From: Pseudomonas sp. ANT_H4
GTDB lineage: Bacteria > Pseudomonadota > Gammaproteobacteria > Pseudomonadales > Pseudomonadaceae
Assembly: GCF_008369295.1 (NCBI RefSeq)
Contig: NZ_VOBG01000015.1
Span: forward strand, 79,558-143,557
Direction: 5' to 3'
DNA length: 64,000 bases
The notes under the pieces are model-generated. The model had not been told where the DNA came from, did not search any database, and worked only from the letters and a program-made list of their open reading frames with translations. A program made the position numbers and the translations under genes. Below, one piece after another: positions 42,827 through 52,062 of the stretch; position 1 is the first letter of the stretch, and every line of letters begins with the position of its first letter.

Positions 42827-44173
42827 ATGCAGAACTCGACCCAAGCGGCGAATGCCTGGCGCATTCTGTTCCTGCTGTTCCTGGCGAACCTGTTCAATTT
42901 CTTCGATCGCACCATCCCGGCGATTATCATCGAACCGATTCGCATGGAATGGCACCTCAGTGACTTCCAACTCGGCATCATCGGTACTGCGTTCACCATC
43001 GTCTACGCCATTGCGGGCCTGCCGCTGGGACGCATGGCCGACACCGGTTCGCGCAGCAAGCTGATGGGCTGGGGCCTGGCGGCCTGGAGCGGGCTAACGG
43101 CGGTCAATGGCATGGTTGGCAGTTTCTGGACCTTCCTGCTGGTGCGCATGGGTATCGGCATTGGTGAAGCCAGCTACGCTCCGGCTGCCAACTCGCTGAT
43201 TGGCGACTTGTTTCCGCCGCACCGCCGGGCGAGGGCCATGGGCATTTTCATGCTGGGCCTGCCGTTGGGCCTGTTGCTGGCGTTCTTTACCATCGGCGCG
43301 ATGGTCAAGGCTTTCGACAGCTGGCGCGCGCCGTTCTTTATTGCCGCCGTGCCGGGGCTGATCCTCGCGGTGTTCATGTTCTACATCAAGGAACCCAAGC
43401 GAGGCGCTGCGGAAGCCGTGCAAGTCTCCCAGGAAAAGGTCGATCGGCCGATCCGTCGGGTGCTGGCGATACCGACCTTTCTCTGGCTGGTACTGGCCGG
43501 GCTGTGCTTCAACTTCGCCACCTACGCGTGCAACTCGTTCCTGGTGCCGATGTTGCAGCGCTACTTTCTGATGCCATTGCAGGAAGCGGCTGTCGCCACT
43601 GGGGTGATTGTCGGCGTGACCGGGTTGTTTGGTCTGACACTGGGTGGTTGGGTGGCCGACAAGATTCACCAACGTATCCCCAATGGGCGGCTGTTGTTCG
43701 CCGCCTTCAGCCTGATTATTTCGACGGTGTGTACGGCGTGGGCTCTGCACGCGGGGCGTATCGAGATTGGCGTGTTCGTTGCTGTGTTCAGCGTTGGCTG
43801 GCTGTTTGCCTATAACTTCTACACATGCGTCTACACCGCGATTCAGGACGTGGTGGAACCGCGCCTGCGGGCCACGGCCATGGCGCTGTTTTTTGCCGGG
43901 TTGTATTTGTTGGGTGGTGGCATGGGGCCGGTGGTGGTGGGTGGTCTGTCCGATCACTTTGCCCATACGGCGATGTACGCGGCGGGTGCTGAGCAAATGA
44001 GCGAAGCCTTTAAAGCTGTGGGCCTGCACGACGCCATGTACCTGATTCCGGTCGCGCTATTTTTGACTATGGTGTTTCTGTTTCAGGCATCGCGGTGTTT
44101 TGTGAAGGATGCCCAGCGAATGAGGGATGGGTTGGGAGTGGTGGAGGTTGCGAGCCCGGCGGTCACGGCTTGA
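42827..44173 (+). CDS. MFS transporter (spinster-like)
   Basis: 448 residues, twelve helices. It begins AWRILFLLFLANLFNFFDRTIP, with the family loop GLPLGRMADTGSRSKLMGWG between helices 2 and 3 and GIGEASYAPAANSLIGDLFP in helix 4, features of the spinster-type MFS group. Substrate unknown. Followed by a strong terminator. Confidence 0.88.
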   Translation: MQNSTQAANAWRILFLLFLANLFNFFDRTIPAIIIEPIRMEWHLSDFQLGIIGTAFTIVYAIAGLPLGRMADTGSRSKLMGWGLAAWSGLTAVNGMVGSFWTFLLVRMGIGIGEASYAPAANSLIGDLFPPHRRARAMGIFMLGLPLGLLLAFFTIGAMVKAFDSWRAPFFIAAVPGLILAVFMFYIKEPKRGAAEAVQVSQEKVDRPIRRVLAIPTFLWLVLAGLCFNFATYACNSFLVPMLQRYFLMPLQEAAVATGVIVGVTGLFGLTLGGWVADKIHQRIPNGRLLFAAFSLIISTVCTAWALHAGRIEIGVFVAVFSVGWLFAYNFYTCVYTAIQDVVEPRLRATAMALFFAGLYLLGGGMGPVVVGGLSDHFAHTAMYAAGAEQMSEAFKAVGLHDAMYLIPVALFLTMVFLFQASRCFVKDAQRMRDGLGVVEVASPAVTA

Positions 44174-44190
44174 TGAGCTCAGATTAAAAG

Positions 44191-44216
44191 AAGGCCCGCA
44201 TTGCGCGGGCCTTTTT
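44191..44216. terminator. Bidirectional terminator
   Basis: AAGGCCCGC-ATT-GCGGGCCTT-type hairpin with TTTTTG after it and AAAAGAA before it, between the convergent MFS and rapA genes. Confidence 0.85.
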
Positions 44217-44238
44217 GTTCAGCAGGGCAGGGTGGTAA

Positions 44239-47085
44239 TCAACCCGCTACCAACACCCGAATCGCTTCCAGTCGCAGCGCCGCCTTGTCGAGCATGGCCA
44301 GGCCTTGCTCACGTTGCTGACGCAGGGCAATCAGTTCGCTGTCGCGCACGGTCGGGTTGACCGCTTGCAGGGCGCTCAGGCGTGCCAGCTCTTCGTCGGT
44401 GTCGGCGGCCAGACGGCGCTGGGCCTCGGCTACGCGCTCGGCGTGACGCGGGGCGATCTTCTCTTCACCGGCATTGATCCGTGGCGTCAGTTGATCGCGC
44501 TGGGCCTGTACGAACTTGTTGGCGCTGGCCCGTGGCACGCTTTCCAGCTGATCGTTTAAGGTCTCGAATGACACCCGGCCTGACAGGTCATTGCCGTTGG
44601 CATCCAGCAGGCAGCGCAGCGCCGCCGGTGGCAGGTAGCGGCCCAGTTGCAGCGAACGCGGGGCAACCACTTCGCTGACGTAGAGCAGTTCCAGCAGCAC
44701 GGTGCCCGGCTTGAGGGCCTTGTTCTTGATCATCGCCACGGCGGTATTGCCCATGGAACCGGACAGTACCAAGTCCATGCCGCCCTGGACCATCGGGTGT
44801 TCCCAGGTGATGAACTGCATGTCTTCGCGCGACAGCGCCTGGTTGCGGTCGTAGGTGATGGTCACGCCTTCGTCGTCGCCCAGGGGGAAGCTGGCGTCGA
44901 GCATTTTTTCGCTGGGCTTGAGGATCAGCGCGTTTTCCGAATGGTCTTCGCTGTCGATACCGAAAGCGTCGAACAGGGTTTCCATGTAGATCGGCAGGGC
45001 GAACTGGTCGTCCTGTTCCAGGATGTCTTCCACCAGCGCATCACCTTCGCCGGCGCCACCGGAGTTCAGCTCCAGCAAACGGTCGCGACCGGTGTGCAGC
45101 TCAGCTTCCAGGCGCACGCGCTCGGTGCGGGCTTCGTCGATCAGCCCTTGCCACTCGTCGTCATCGGCGTTTTCCAGCAGCGGCAGCAGGCGCGGGCCAA
45201 ACTGATGCTGCAAGGCGTTGCCGGTCGGGCAGGTGTTGAGGAAGGCGTTTAGCGCTTCGTGATACCACTGGAACAGCCGCTGTTGGGGGCTGGTTTCCAG
45301 GTACGGGACATGCAGCTCGATTACATGCTTCTGGCCGATCCGGTCCAGACGGCCGATCCGCTGTTCCAGCAGGTCGGGGTGGGACGGCAGGTCGAAGAGC
45401 ACCAGGTGGTGGGAGAACTGGAAGTTGCGGCCCTCACTGCCGATTTCCGAACAGATCAGCACCTGGGCACCGAACTCTTCATCAGCAAAGTAGGCAGCAG
45501 CACGATCCCGCTCGAGGATGTTCATGCCCTCGTGGAACACCGTGGCCGGGATGCCGGAGCGCACGCGCAGGGCGTCTTCCAGGTCCATGGCGGTTTCGGC
45601 GTGGGCGCAGATCACCAGGACCTTGGTGCGCTTGAGCATTTTCAACTGGTCGATCAGCCACTCGACCCGAGGGTCGAAGCGCCACCAGCGTTGTTCTTCC
45701 TCTACGTCCGGCAGGGCCTGGAAGCTGACTTCCGGGTACAGCTCGGCATGTTCGCTCAATGGCAGCTCGAGGTATTCGTCCGGGCATGGCAGCGGGTAGG
45801 CATGCAGCTTGCGCTCCGGGAAACCCTGCACGGCAGCGCGAGTGTTGCGAAACAGCACGCGGCCGGTGCCGTGGCGGTCCAGCAGTTCGCGGACCAGGCG
45901 GGCACTGGCTTCGGTATCGCCATCGTTGACGGCGGTCAGCAGGGCTTCGCCTTCGTTGCCGAGGAAGTTCTGGATGGTCTTGTGCGCGGTTGGCGAGAGA
46001 CGGCCCTTGTCCAGCAGCTCCTGGACGGCTTCGGCTACAGGGCGATAATTTTCGCTCTCTGCGCGAAAAGCGTGCAGGTCGTGGAAACGGTTTGGGTCCA
46101 GCAGGCGCAGACGGGCGAAGTGACTGTCCTGACCCAGTTGTTCCGGGGTGGCGGTGAGCAGCAGTACGCCAGGAATGACTTCGGCGAGTTGTTCGACCAG
46201 CACGTATTCAGGGCTGGCATTTTCTTCGTGCCAGACCAGGTGGTGGGCTTCGTCGACTACCAGCAAGTCCCAGCCGGCGGCGAACAGTGCGTCCTGGGCT
46301 TTCTCGTCATCTACCAGCCATTCCAAGGCTACCAGCGCGAGCTGGGTGTCTTCGAACGGGTTGGCGGCATCGCTTTCGATAAAGCGTTCTTCGTCGAACA
46401 GCGCCACTTGCAGGTTGAAGCGGCGGCGCATTTCTACCAGCCACTGGTGCTGCAGGTTTTCCGGCACCAGGATCAGCACGCGATTGGCACGACCGGACAG
46501 CAACTGGCGATGGATCACCAGGCCGGCTTCGATGGTCTTGCCCAGACCTACTTCGTCTGCCAGCAAAACCCGCGGCGCGATACGGTCGGCCACTTCGCGG
46601 GCAATGTGCAGTTGGTGCGCAATCGGCTGCGCACGCACGCCGCCCAGGCCCCAGAGCGAGGATTGCAACTGGCGACTGGTGTGCTCCAGGGTGTTGTAGC
46701 GCAGAGAGAACCAGGCCAGTGGGTCGATCTGCCCGGCGAACAGACGGTCGCTGGCCAGGCGAAACTGGATAAAGTTCGACAGTTGGGTTTCTGGCAGGGT
46801 AACGACTTCGTTCTGCCCATTGAGGCCGTGATAGACCAGCAGGCCGTCGACGTCGTCGACTTCGCGCACGGTCATTTTCCAGTCTTCGAAATGGGTGATG
46901 GTGTCACCCGGCGAAAACCTCACGCGAGTGAGGGGCGCACTCCGTAGCGCATACTGGCGAGTCTCGCCAGTGGCCGGATAGAGCACGGTCAACAAGCGAC
47001 CGTCCTGTGCCAGAACGGTGCCTAACCCTAGCTCTGCTTCGCTGTCACTAATCCAGCGTTGCCCCGGTTGATACTGCTGCGCCAT
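44239..47085 (-). CDS. rapA: RNA polymerase-recycling ATPase RapA
   Basis: 948 residues, Swi2/Snf2 family ATPase that binds RNA polymerase and helps its release and recycling. N-terminal Tudor-like domains (about 1-105), Walker A in LLADEVGLGKTIEAGLV, DEAH box in LLVVDEAHHLVWHEE, and the C-terminal helicase lobe with LICSEIGSEGRNFQFSHHLV and QRIGRLDRIGQ. Length is typical (E. coli 968). Confidence 0.95.
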   Translation of the reverse strand: MAQQYQPGQRWISDSEAELGLGTVLAQDGRLLTVLYPATGETRQYALRSAPLTRVRFSPGDTITHFEDWKMTVREVDDVDGLLVYHGLNGQNEVVTLPETQLSNFIQFRLASDRLFAGQIDPLAWFSLRYNTLEHTSRQLQSSLWGLGGVRAQPIAHQLHIAREVADRIAPRVLLADEVGLGKTIEAGLVIHRQLLSGRANRVLILVPENLQHQWLVEMRRRFNLQVALFDEERFIESDAANPFEDTQLALVALEWLVDDEKAQDALFAAGWDLLVVDEAHHLVWHEENASPEYVLVEQLAEVIPGVLLLTATPEQLGQDSHFARLRLLDPNRFHDLHAFRAESENYRPVAEAVQELLDKGRLSPTAHKTIQNFLGNEGEALLTAVNDGDTEASARLVRELLDRHGTGRVLFRNTRAAVQGFPERKLHAYPLPCPDEYLELPLSEHAELYPEVSFQALPDVEEEQRWWRFDPRVEWLIDQLKMLKRTKVLVICAHAETAMDLEDALRVRSGIPATVFHEGMNILERDRAAAYFADEEFGAQVLICSEIGSEGRNFQFSHHLVLFDLPSHPDLLEQRIGRLDRIGQKHVIELHVPYLETSPQQRLFQWYHEALNAFLNTCPTGNALQHQFGPRLLPLLENADDDEWQGLIDEARTERVRLEAELHTGRDRLLELNSGGAGEGDALVEDILEQDDQFALPIYMETLFDAFGIDSEDHSENALILKPSEKMLDASFPLGDDEGVTITYDRNQALSREDMQFITWEHPMVQGGMDLVLSGSMGNTAVAMIKNKALKPGTVLLELLYVSEVVAPRSLQLGRYLPPAALRCLLDANGNDLSGRVSFETLNDQLESVPRASANKFVQAQRDQLTPRINAGEEKIAPRHAERVAEAQRRLAADTDEELARLSALQAVNPTVRDSELIALRQQREQGLAMLDKAALRLEAIRVLVAG

Positions 47086-47159
47086 GCTGCCTGACTCCCA
47101 CCGTGAAAAAGCCGACTATTCTAACGGAACAAGGCTCCCAGACCAAAAGGAATAGGAGC

Positions 47160-47195
47160 AGCTTCACGCTTTAAGCTACAAGCGGCAAGAAAAAG
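47160..47195. repeat. REP-like repeat AGCTTCACGCTTTAAGCTACAAG type
   Basis: Third copy of the CTTTAAGCTACAAG / AAGCTTGCAG element family seen near 11.5 and 25.15 kb, in the rapA upstream region. Confidence 0.5.
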
Positions 47196-47301
47196 GGCGG
47201 TGCGTTTATCAGATAGATGACGATTGGTTCACACACTGGTGACTCCAGATTCAAGTCGTCGTCCCGGCAGCCGACAGTCTGCTGACAGGAGACCAAAAAT
47301 T

Positions 47302-47643
47302 ATGCTGCCACCCATCTTGCCCTTGAGTGTTGTGCCGGTTACATCGCAACTCGATCCGGTGCGTCCAAAGCCCGATATTCCGCCGGTAGTACCCGTGCAG
47401 CCGGGCTCTAACGAAAGTACTATCGACCTGAAAAAACGCGATGCGGAGCAGTCGACCCTGCTGCTGCGCGAAGAGCAGCGGCGTCAGCAGGAACAGCAAA
47501 AGCGCCGGCGTGAGGCCGATGATGATCCCGAACAGCACTTGGCCATTCCTGGCGATGAACTCAATGCCGATAACACCGTGCCCGTGGCGCCGCTGATCGA
47601 CGATGCGCCTCGGCAAGGGTTGTGGGTGGATGTCGAGGTTTAA
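47302..47643 (+). CDS. Small charged protein of unknown function
   Basis: 113 residues: a Pro-rich start (MLPPILPLSVVPV, PKPDIPPVVPVQPG), a helical Arg/Gln/Glu segment (LLREEQRRQQEQQKRRREAD, about 55-75), and an acidic end. AGGAGACC precedes ATG 47302; the longer frame from 47224 lacks a ribosome site. No domain recognised. Probably cytoplasmic. Confidence 0.65.
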   Translation: MLPPILPLSVVPVTSQLDPVRPKPDIPPVVPVQPGSNESTIDLKKRDAEQSTLLLREEQRRQQEQQKRRREADDDPEQHLAIPGDELNADNTVPVAPLIDDAPRQGLWVDVEV

Positions 47644-47737
47644 ACGCGTAGCTACACATATTTTGTTTGCCGGTATTTGCCGCAAGGCGGGCCAGGACGC
47701 ATTATTGAACCCTTCCAGCCACCACGTAAGCCAAGCC

Positions 47738-47911
47738 ATGAGTGATGACGACAAGCTGATCGACCTGAATGCCGAACGGGCCAAACGTGTCCACGACCTC
47801 AATGACAAGCGCCTGAATGAAGTGCGCCAGGCCTTCGAGCAGGCCATGCCGATGCTCCTGGGCAAGGCAAAACCAAAGAAAAAGCAGAAAAACAAACCGA
47901 AAAAGCGTTGA
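47738..47911 (+). CDS. Small basic-tailed hypothetical protein
   Basis: 57 residues: MSDDDKLIDLNAERAKRVHD is followed by an amphipathic helix and a tail of lysines (GKAKPKKKQKNKPKKR). The coding start at ATG 47738 fits conserved Pseudomonas small proteins of this kind; the frame is open to 47603. The polybasic tail suggests nucleic acid or ribosome contact, which is inference only. Confidence 0.6.
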   Translation: MSDDDKLIDLNAERAKRVHDLNDKRLNEVRQAFEQAMPMLLGKAKPKKKQKNKPKKR

Positions 47912-47975
47912 AGCGCCCTACATCTATTGATGTAGGTCAGTTATTTCCCTTCTTTACGCCCCGTTGCGGGCGACA

Positions 47976-47989
47976 TTGATCCTCGTCAA
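47976..47989 (+). promoter_or_regulatory. Anr/FNR box TTGATCCTCGTCAA
   Basis: Matches the Anr/FNR consensus TTGAT-N4-ATCAA at 9 of 10 positions. A possible -10 (TTAACT, 48011-48016) puts the start near 48023 and the box centre about 40 bp upstream, the usual place for class II activation. Drives the small membrane protein at 48055. Confidence 0.65.
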
Positions 47990-48054
47990 TTTATCCCCCC
48001 GTCTTCTTGGTTAACTTAGCCCTATCGCAACAGGGCAAGAGCAGGAGGCCAGTC

Positions 48055-48171
48055 ATGTTTTTCGATAATGTGGTGTTTGCCGGAGTGCTGACTGTCGGCC
48101 TCATGGTGTTGTTCTTCGTAGGATTTGGATTTTTTATCTGGAAAGACGCCAATAAGCGTAAAAGACCATAG
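48055..48171 (+). CDS. ccoM: Single-helix membrane protein, probable CcoM subunit of cbb3 oxidase
   Basis: 38 residues: MFFDNVVFAGVLTVGLMVLF continues into FVGFGFFIWKDANKRKRP, one transmembrane helix with a basic cytoplasmic tail. AGGAGG precedes the ATG by 6 bases and a rho-independent terminator follows, so it is a complete small gene. Size, tail (IWKDxNKRK) and the Anr box upstream fit CcoM, the small subunit found in the cbb3 cytochrome oxidase of P. stutzeri; the identification rests on memory of that protein. Confidence 0.65.
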   Translation: MFFDNVVFAGVLTVGLMVLFFVGFGFFIWKDANKRKRP

Positions 48172-48206
48172 GTTTTTCTGGATTACATGAGCACGCAAGG
48201 CATTTT

Positions 48207-48232
48207 GGGCGACTTCGGTCGCCCTTTTTTTT
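48207..48232 (+). terminator. Intrinsic terminator
   Basis: GGGCGAC-TTCG-GTCGCCC followed by eight T, 36 bases after the ccoM-like stop. Confidence 0.9.
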
Positions 48233-48281
48233 CGCCTGAAATAATCATTCCCAGGCCCCGCGTCGCGTCGATCACGGGCAT

Positions 48282-48317
48282 AAAAAAGGTGCGAACCTTG
48301 CGGATCACACCTTTTTT
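48282..48317 (-). terminator. Intrinsic terminator of the Pit gene
   Basis: AAAAAAGGTG...CACCTTTTTT hairpin 16 bases past the phosphate transporter stop; works on the minus strand. Confidence 0.8.
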
Positions 48318-48332
48318 ATTACCGGTCGACTA

Positions 48333-49808
48333 TCAGCTGCCGAGGGCCTTGGACGCCAGCCAGAACAGGCCGGCCGACAAGCCCACCGTTGCAGGCAGGG
48401 TCAGTATCCACGCCATCAGGATGGTTTTCACCGTCCCGCTTTGCAGGCCGCTCTTGTTGGCAACCATGGTGCCCGCTACGCCCGAAGACAGGACGTGAGT
48501 GGTGGACACCGGCAGGCTGAAGATGTTGGCCAGGCCAATCATGCTCGCGGTGGTGATCTGTGCCGACATGCCTTGGGCATAGGTCATGCCCTGCTTGCCG
48601 ATCTTCTCACCGATGGTCAGCACCACACGTTTCCAGCCGACCATGGTGCCCAGGCCCAGGGCCAGGGCTACTGCCAGGATCACCCAGAACGGTGCGTATT
48701 CGGTGGTGGCTGTCAGGTCTTTGCGCAGTTTGTCCAGATCGGACTTCTCGCGGGGATTGAGGCCAGGCAGCTTGCCGACTTTCTTCGCCGTGTCGTCCAG
48801 GCACAGCAGGTAGCGACGCACCTCAATGCGGTGCTCTGCGGTCAGCGAATGGTAGTCAGAGACACCCTTCAATGTGCCGAGAAGGGCGGTGATGGTTGGT
48901 TCGGTCTGCTGTGGGTTGCAACGGAACTTGCCAGGCAGGTCGTCTTTGACGCTCTTGCCCAGGGCGAGGAAGTCGCCGAGGGTTTCCTGGTTACGCTGGT
49001 AGAACTGATTGAGGTGCAGGGTGGCGTCGCGGGTACGCTCGATCTGGTAGGTGGTGCTGCCCAGGTCGAGTACGAACTGCGCGGGCACGATACCAATCAG
49101 CACCAGCATGATCAGGCCGATACCCTTCTGACCGTCATTGGAGCCGTGCACGAAACTCACGGCCATGGCGGAAATTACCAGCACCAGGCGGTTCCAGAAA
49201 GGCGGGTGCTTCTTGTCGTCGATCTTGCGGCGCTGGTCTGGCGTCTTGTGCATCTTGGACAGCGGGCGCCACCATTTCAGGATGATCAGTACAAGGGCTG
49301 CGACCAGGAAGCCGGCTATGGGCGAGGCCACCAGCGATGCGCCGATATCGATCGCCTTCTGCCAGTTGACCCCGTCAGCCAGTGGGATGTCGTTGATCAG
49401 GGCGTTGGCCAGGCCGACACCGAGGATCGAACCGATCAGAGTGTGGGAGCTGGACGCAGGGATCCCGAAATACCAGGTACCCAGGTTCCAGGTGATCGCC
49501 GCTGCCAACAAGGAGAACACCATGGCCAGGCCATGGCCGGTGTTCACATTGATCAGCAGTTCCACCGGCAGCAAGTGCACGATGGCATAGGCGACGCCTA
49601 CCCCGCCGAGCAACACGCCGAGGAAGTTGAACAACCCGGAAAAGAACACAGCCAGGTGCGGCGGCATGGCTTTGGTATAGATGACTGTGGCAACCGCGTT
49701 AGCGGTGTCATGAAAGCCATTGATGAACTCGAAGGCGAGGACAAAGGCCAGGGCGAGCAATAGGCTCACAAGAACCCAAGCATCCAGTCCGCTGAATAAA
49801 TCGATCAT
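48333..49808 (-). CDS. pit: Low-affinity inorganic phosphate transporter Pit
   Basis: 491 residues of the PiT family: two repeated signatures (FEFINGFHDTANAVATVIYT at the start and VHGSNDGQKGIGLIMLVL in the middle), helices clustered at both ends and a long hydrophilic loop (about 280-385). Imports metal-phosphate with protons. Single gene between two terminators. Confidence 0.92.
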   Translation of the reverse strand: MIDLFSGLDAWVLVSLLLALAFVLAFEFINGFHDTANAVATVIYTKAMPPHLAVFFSGLFNFLGVLLGGVGVAYAIVHLLPVELLINVNTGHGLAMVFSLLAAAITWNLGTWYFGIPASSSHTLIGSILGVGLANALINDIPLADGVNWQKAIDIGASLVASPIAGFLVAALVLIILKWWRPLSKMHKTPDQRRKIDDKKHPPFWNRLVLVISAMAVSFVHGSNDGQKGIGLIMLVLIGIVPAQFVLDLGSTTYQIERTRDATLHLNQFYQRNQETLGDFLALGKSVKDDLPGKFRCNPQQTEPTITALLGTLKGVSDYHSLTAEHRIEVRRYLLCLDDTAKKVGKLPGLNPREKSDLDKLRKDLTATTEYAPFWVILAVALALGLGTMVGWKRVVLTIGEKIGKQGMTYAQGMSAQITTASMIGLANIFSLPVSTTHVLSSGVAGTMVANKSGLQSGTVKTILMAWILTLPATVGLSAGLFWLASKALGS

Positions 49809-50179
49809 GAAGGTTTTCTGACCCGGTCGTAAGGGGGCGCGATTATGCCAGAAAACCTTGGTAATCGATGCACTAGCTGCTCATCGGTAACATTCTTCAA
49901 CGAAAAAGTTTGTGGGAAGGGCGCGCATCCCAGTCATTCCGGGGATATGGCAAGTCACTGATTTATAAAGCGTAGGGCTGATGAGGTGGGGTGCGACAAC
50001 GATGGCGGGGGGGCTGAAACAATCGTATGAAATTTCGGTAAGGCAGGCAGAAGGGGCGCCAGGATGGCTTTGCGCAGGTATGTGATTGGTGTCAAATACA
50101 CTGGCATGGACCGGGGAGCCTCCTGCCAACAGTGCGTTGGCAGGGCACAGGCAACCCTTGGCGACTCAACCCGAGCGGC
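49809..50179. other. Intergenic region, no gene recognised
   Basis: 371 bp upstream of the Pit gene. It contains a perfect hairpin CTGCCAAC-AGTGC-GTTGGCAG (50123-50143), 37 bases past the stop of the 50180 gene, which may end its transcript. Frames in this stretch are short and unconvincing. Confidence 0.45.
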
Positions 50180-50380
50180 TTAAGGCTCTTCGGCTTTGAG
50201 GTCCTTTTCAATCTTTTGAATTTCCTGGGCAAAAGCCTGATCGAGCAGACTTGCTCGTTTGCGCCATGGTTTGCGCTCAGGTTCTGGCTGGGCGGCGTAG
50301 GTGGTGACTTCCCCGCCGTAAACATCCTTGTAACGTTGCTCCTGGCGCTCAAGTTCCGCGCGCAGTTCGTCTTTCGTCAC
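50180..50380 (-). CDS. Small helical protein of unknown function
   Basis: 66 residues, charged and probably coiled coil at both ends (KDELRAELERQEQRYKDVYG, LDQAFAQEIQKIEKDLKAEE) with a central Pro-rich linker. Normal codon use and an ATG start suggest a real gene of the kind found in many Pseudomonas. No domain recognised. Confidence 0.65.
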   Translation of the reverse strand: MTKDELRAELERQEQRYKDVYGGEVTTYAAQPEPERKPWRKRASLLDQAFAQEIQKIEKDLKAEEP

Positions 50381-51042
50381 ATTGTTACCTAATTGAGTTG
50401 AGTTTAATTCCGGTGAAGCGCGATGCGTGGAAGACGTTCATCGCATTACCTTCAAGTGGTACCGATAAAACTGCTCGGTTTTTGAAGGTATACACAATAA
50501 ACCACTTCTTTATTGCATGCGGCCACGGCACCGGAGAAGAACAGCTGCCGTAGCAATAGTTTTCTTTCAAGTCACAAGCAATTGGCAGGCATTTGAAATG
50601 GATGACAGGTACTTGCGACAAGGCACAGGCAAAGCATAGGGGAGGCTCGGTGAGATCTGAAATCGTTCTTGACGCTGGCCGACCTCCTCACATAGCTCAT
50701 TATAGCGATGCATTTGAATAACACTATCGCCAACAAGTTAAAAATCGTCAACTTGGCCTGTAGGTTTTTTTTCGAGAGTAGTGCCGAACTTTTGGCGTCA
50801 CACTTGCTAAATATTCTACAAGTGCGAGTTGAGATCAAAATGTTGTTCGGCGTATAGCGGATTCCATGAGTCGATGCAGTGCCCTTCATTCAAACGGGTG
50901 GACAGGGAGCATCACAAACAGGCCGGGAAATTGCGATAATCGCATGCCTGTCCGATAATCGCCCAATGTTGCCGGCCTCGCCTTGTGTATCCGTTGCCAG
51001 ACGGCTTGTAATAGCGGTTGAAAATAAGATAAGGGCCCAGAA
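50381..51042. other. Long AT-richer intergenic region with PcaR sites at its end
   Basis: 662 bp. Frames at 50385-50621 and 50572-50889 have no sensible protein features. Base composition is lower in GC than the flanks. The last 110 bp hold the pcaR promoter and two PcaR-like sites. The rest shows nothing recognisable; an unmapped sRNA is possible. Confidence 0.45.
50932..50964 (+). promoter_or_regulatory. Paired PcaR operators before pcaR
   Basis: TGCGATAATCGCA (50932-50944) and GTCCGATAATCGCCC (50950-50964) both carry CGATAATCG, the core of the P. putida PcaR site GTTCGATAATCGCAC. The two core centres are 19 bp apart. PcaR is expected to repress its own gene here. Confidence 0.75.
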
Positions 51043-51885
51043 ATGAACGATCAATTGCGCAACTCCTTCGCATCAGTGGCGCCGCCGATCGTTGCGTCAC
51101 CGGCCAAGCGTATCCAGGCGTTTACCGGTGATCCGGATTTCATGACCTCCCTGGCTCGCGGCTTGGCGGTGGTGCAGGCATTCCAGGAGCGCAAGCGCCA
51201 CCTGACCATCGCGCAGATTAGCCATCGCACGGAAATTCCCCGCGCCGCCGTGCGCCGTTGCCTGCATACCCTGATCAAGCTCGGCTACGCCACCACCGAC
51301 GGGCGTACCTATTCACTGCTGCCCAAGGTCCTGACCCTGGGCCATGCCTATTTGTCGTCCACACCCTTGGCGGTTTCTGCCCAGCCGTACCTGGACCGTA
51401 TGAGCGAGCAACTCCACGAAGCCTGCAACATGGCCACCCTGGAAGGTGATGACATCCTTTATATCGCCCGTTCGGCCACCACCCAGCGCCTGATCTCCGT
51501 GGACCTTTCGGTGGGTGGGCGTCTGCCGGCCTATTGCACGTCCATGGGCCGGATACTGCTGGCGGCCCTCGACGATGCCTCGTTGCAGGACTATCTGGAT
51601 CATGCCGACCTGCAAATCAAGACCAGTCGCACCCTGGCCACGCCCCAAGCGTTGCTCGAATGCCTGCAACAAGTGCGGCAACAGGGCTGGTGCATCGTCG
51701 ACCAGGAGCTGGAACAGGGCCTGCGCTCCATCGCCGTGCCGGTGTATGACGCCTCAGGCCAGGTGCTGGCTGCACTCAACGTCAGCACCCATGCCGCACG
51801 GGTCAGCCGCAGTGAGCTGGAGCAACGTTTTCTGCCCAGCATGCTTAGCGCTAGCCAGGAGTTGAGTGCCCAGCTGTTTGCTTAA
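51043..51885 (+). CDS. pcaR: IclR-family regulator PcaR
   Basis: 280 residues: winged HTH (LTIAQISHRTEIPRAAVRRC, about 47-66) and an IclR effector domain (CNMATLEGDDILYIARS, LPAYCTSMGRILLAAL, SIAVPVYDASGQVLAALNVS). PcaR responds to beta-ketoadipate, activates the pca genes and represses itself. Located at the head of the pca cluster with its own paired operators. Confidence 0.92.
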   Translation: MNDQLRNSFASVAPPIVASPAKRIQAFTGDPDFMTSLARGLAVVQAFQERKRHLTIAQISHRTEIPRAAVRRCLHTLIKLGYATTDGRTYSLLPKVLTLGHAYLSSTPLAVSAQPYLDRMSEQLHEACNMATLEGDDILYIARSATTQRLISVDLSVGGRLPAYCTSMGRILLAALDDASLQDYLDHADLQIKTSRTLATPQALLECLQQVRQQGWCIVDQELEQGLRSIAVPVYDASGQVLAALNVSTHAARVSRSELEQRFLPSMLSASQELSAQLFA

Positions 51886-52062
51886 GCTGTTCGGTGACCG
51901 CACAGGTCCCGGTTTGATGAATTGACGGTGTTTCCCCTGGCTCATTAATGTCGCGGCAGCGCAATTGACCGCAACGGTGCCTGCCGTCCAAGTCCCTGTG
52001 CCGCCCAATAATAATGACGAGATAATCCTCGTTCCCCCGCCCATAGGTGTGGAATAAAAATA

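Noticed and set aside
52017..52034. PcaR site before pcaK (GAGATAATCCTC)
   Set aside because: Only GATAATC of the core is kept and no partner core lies 19 bp away; too weak to annotate.
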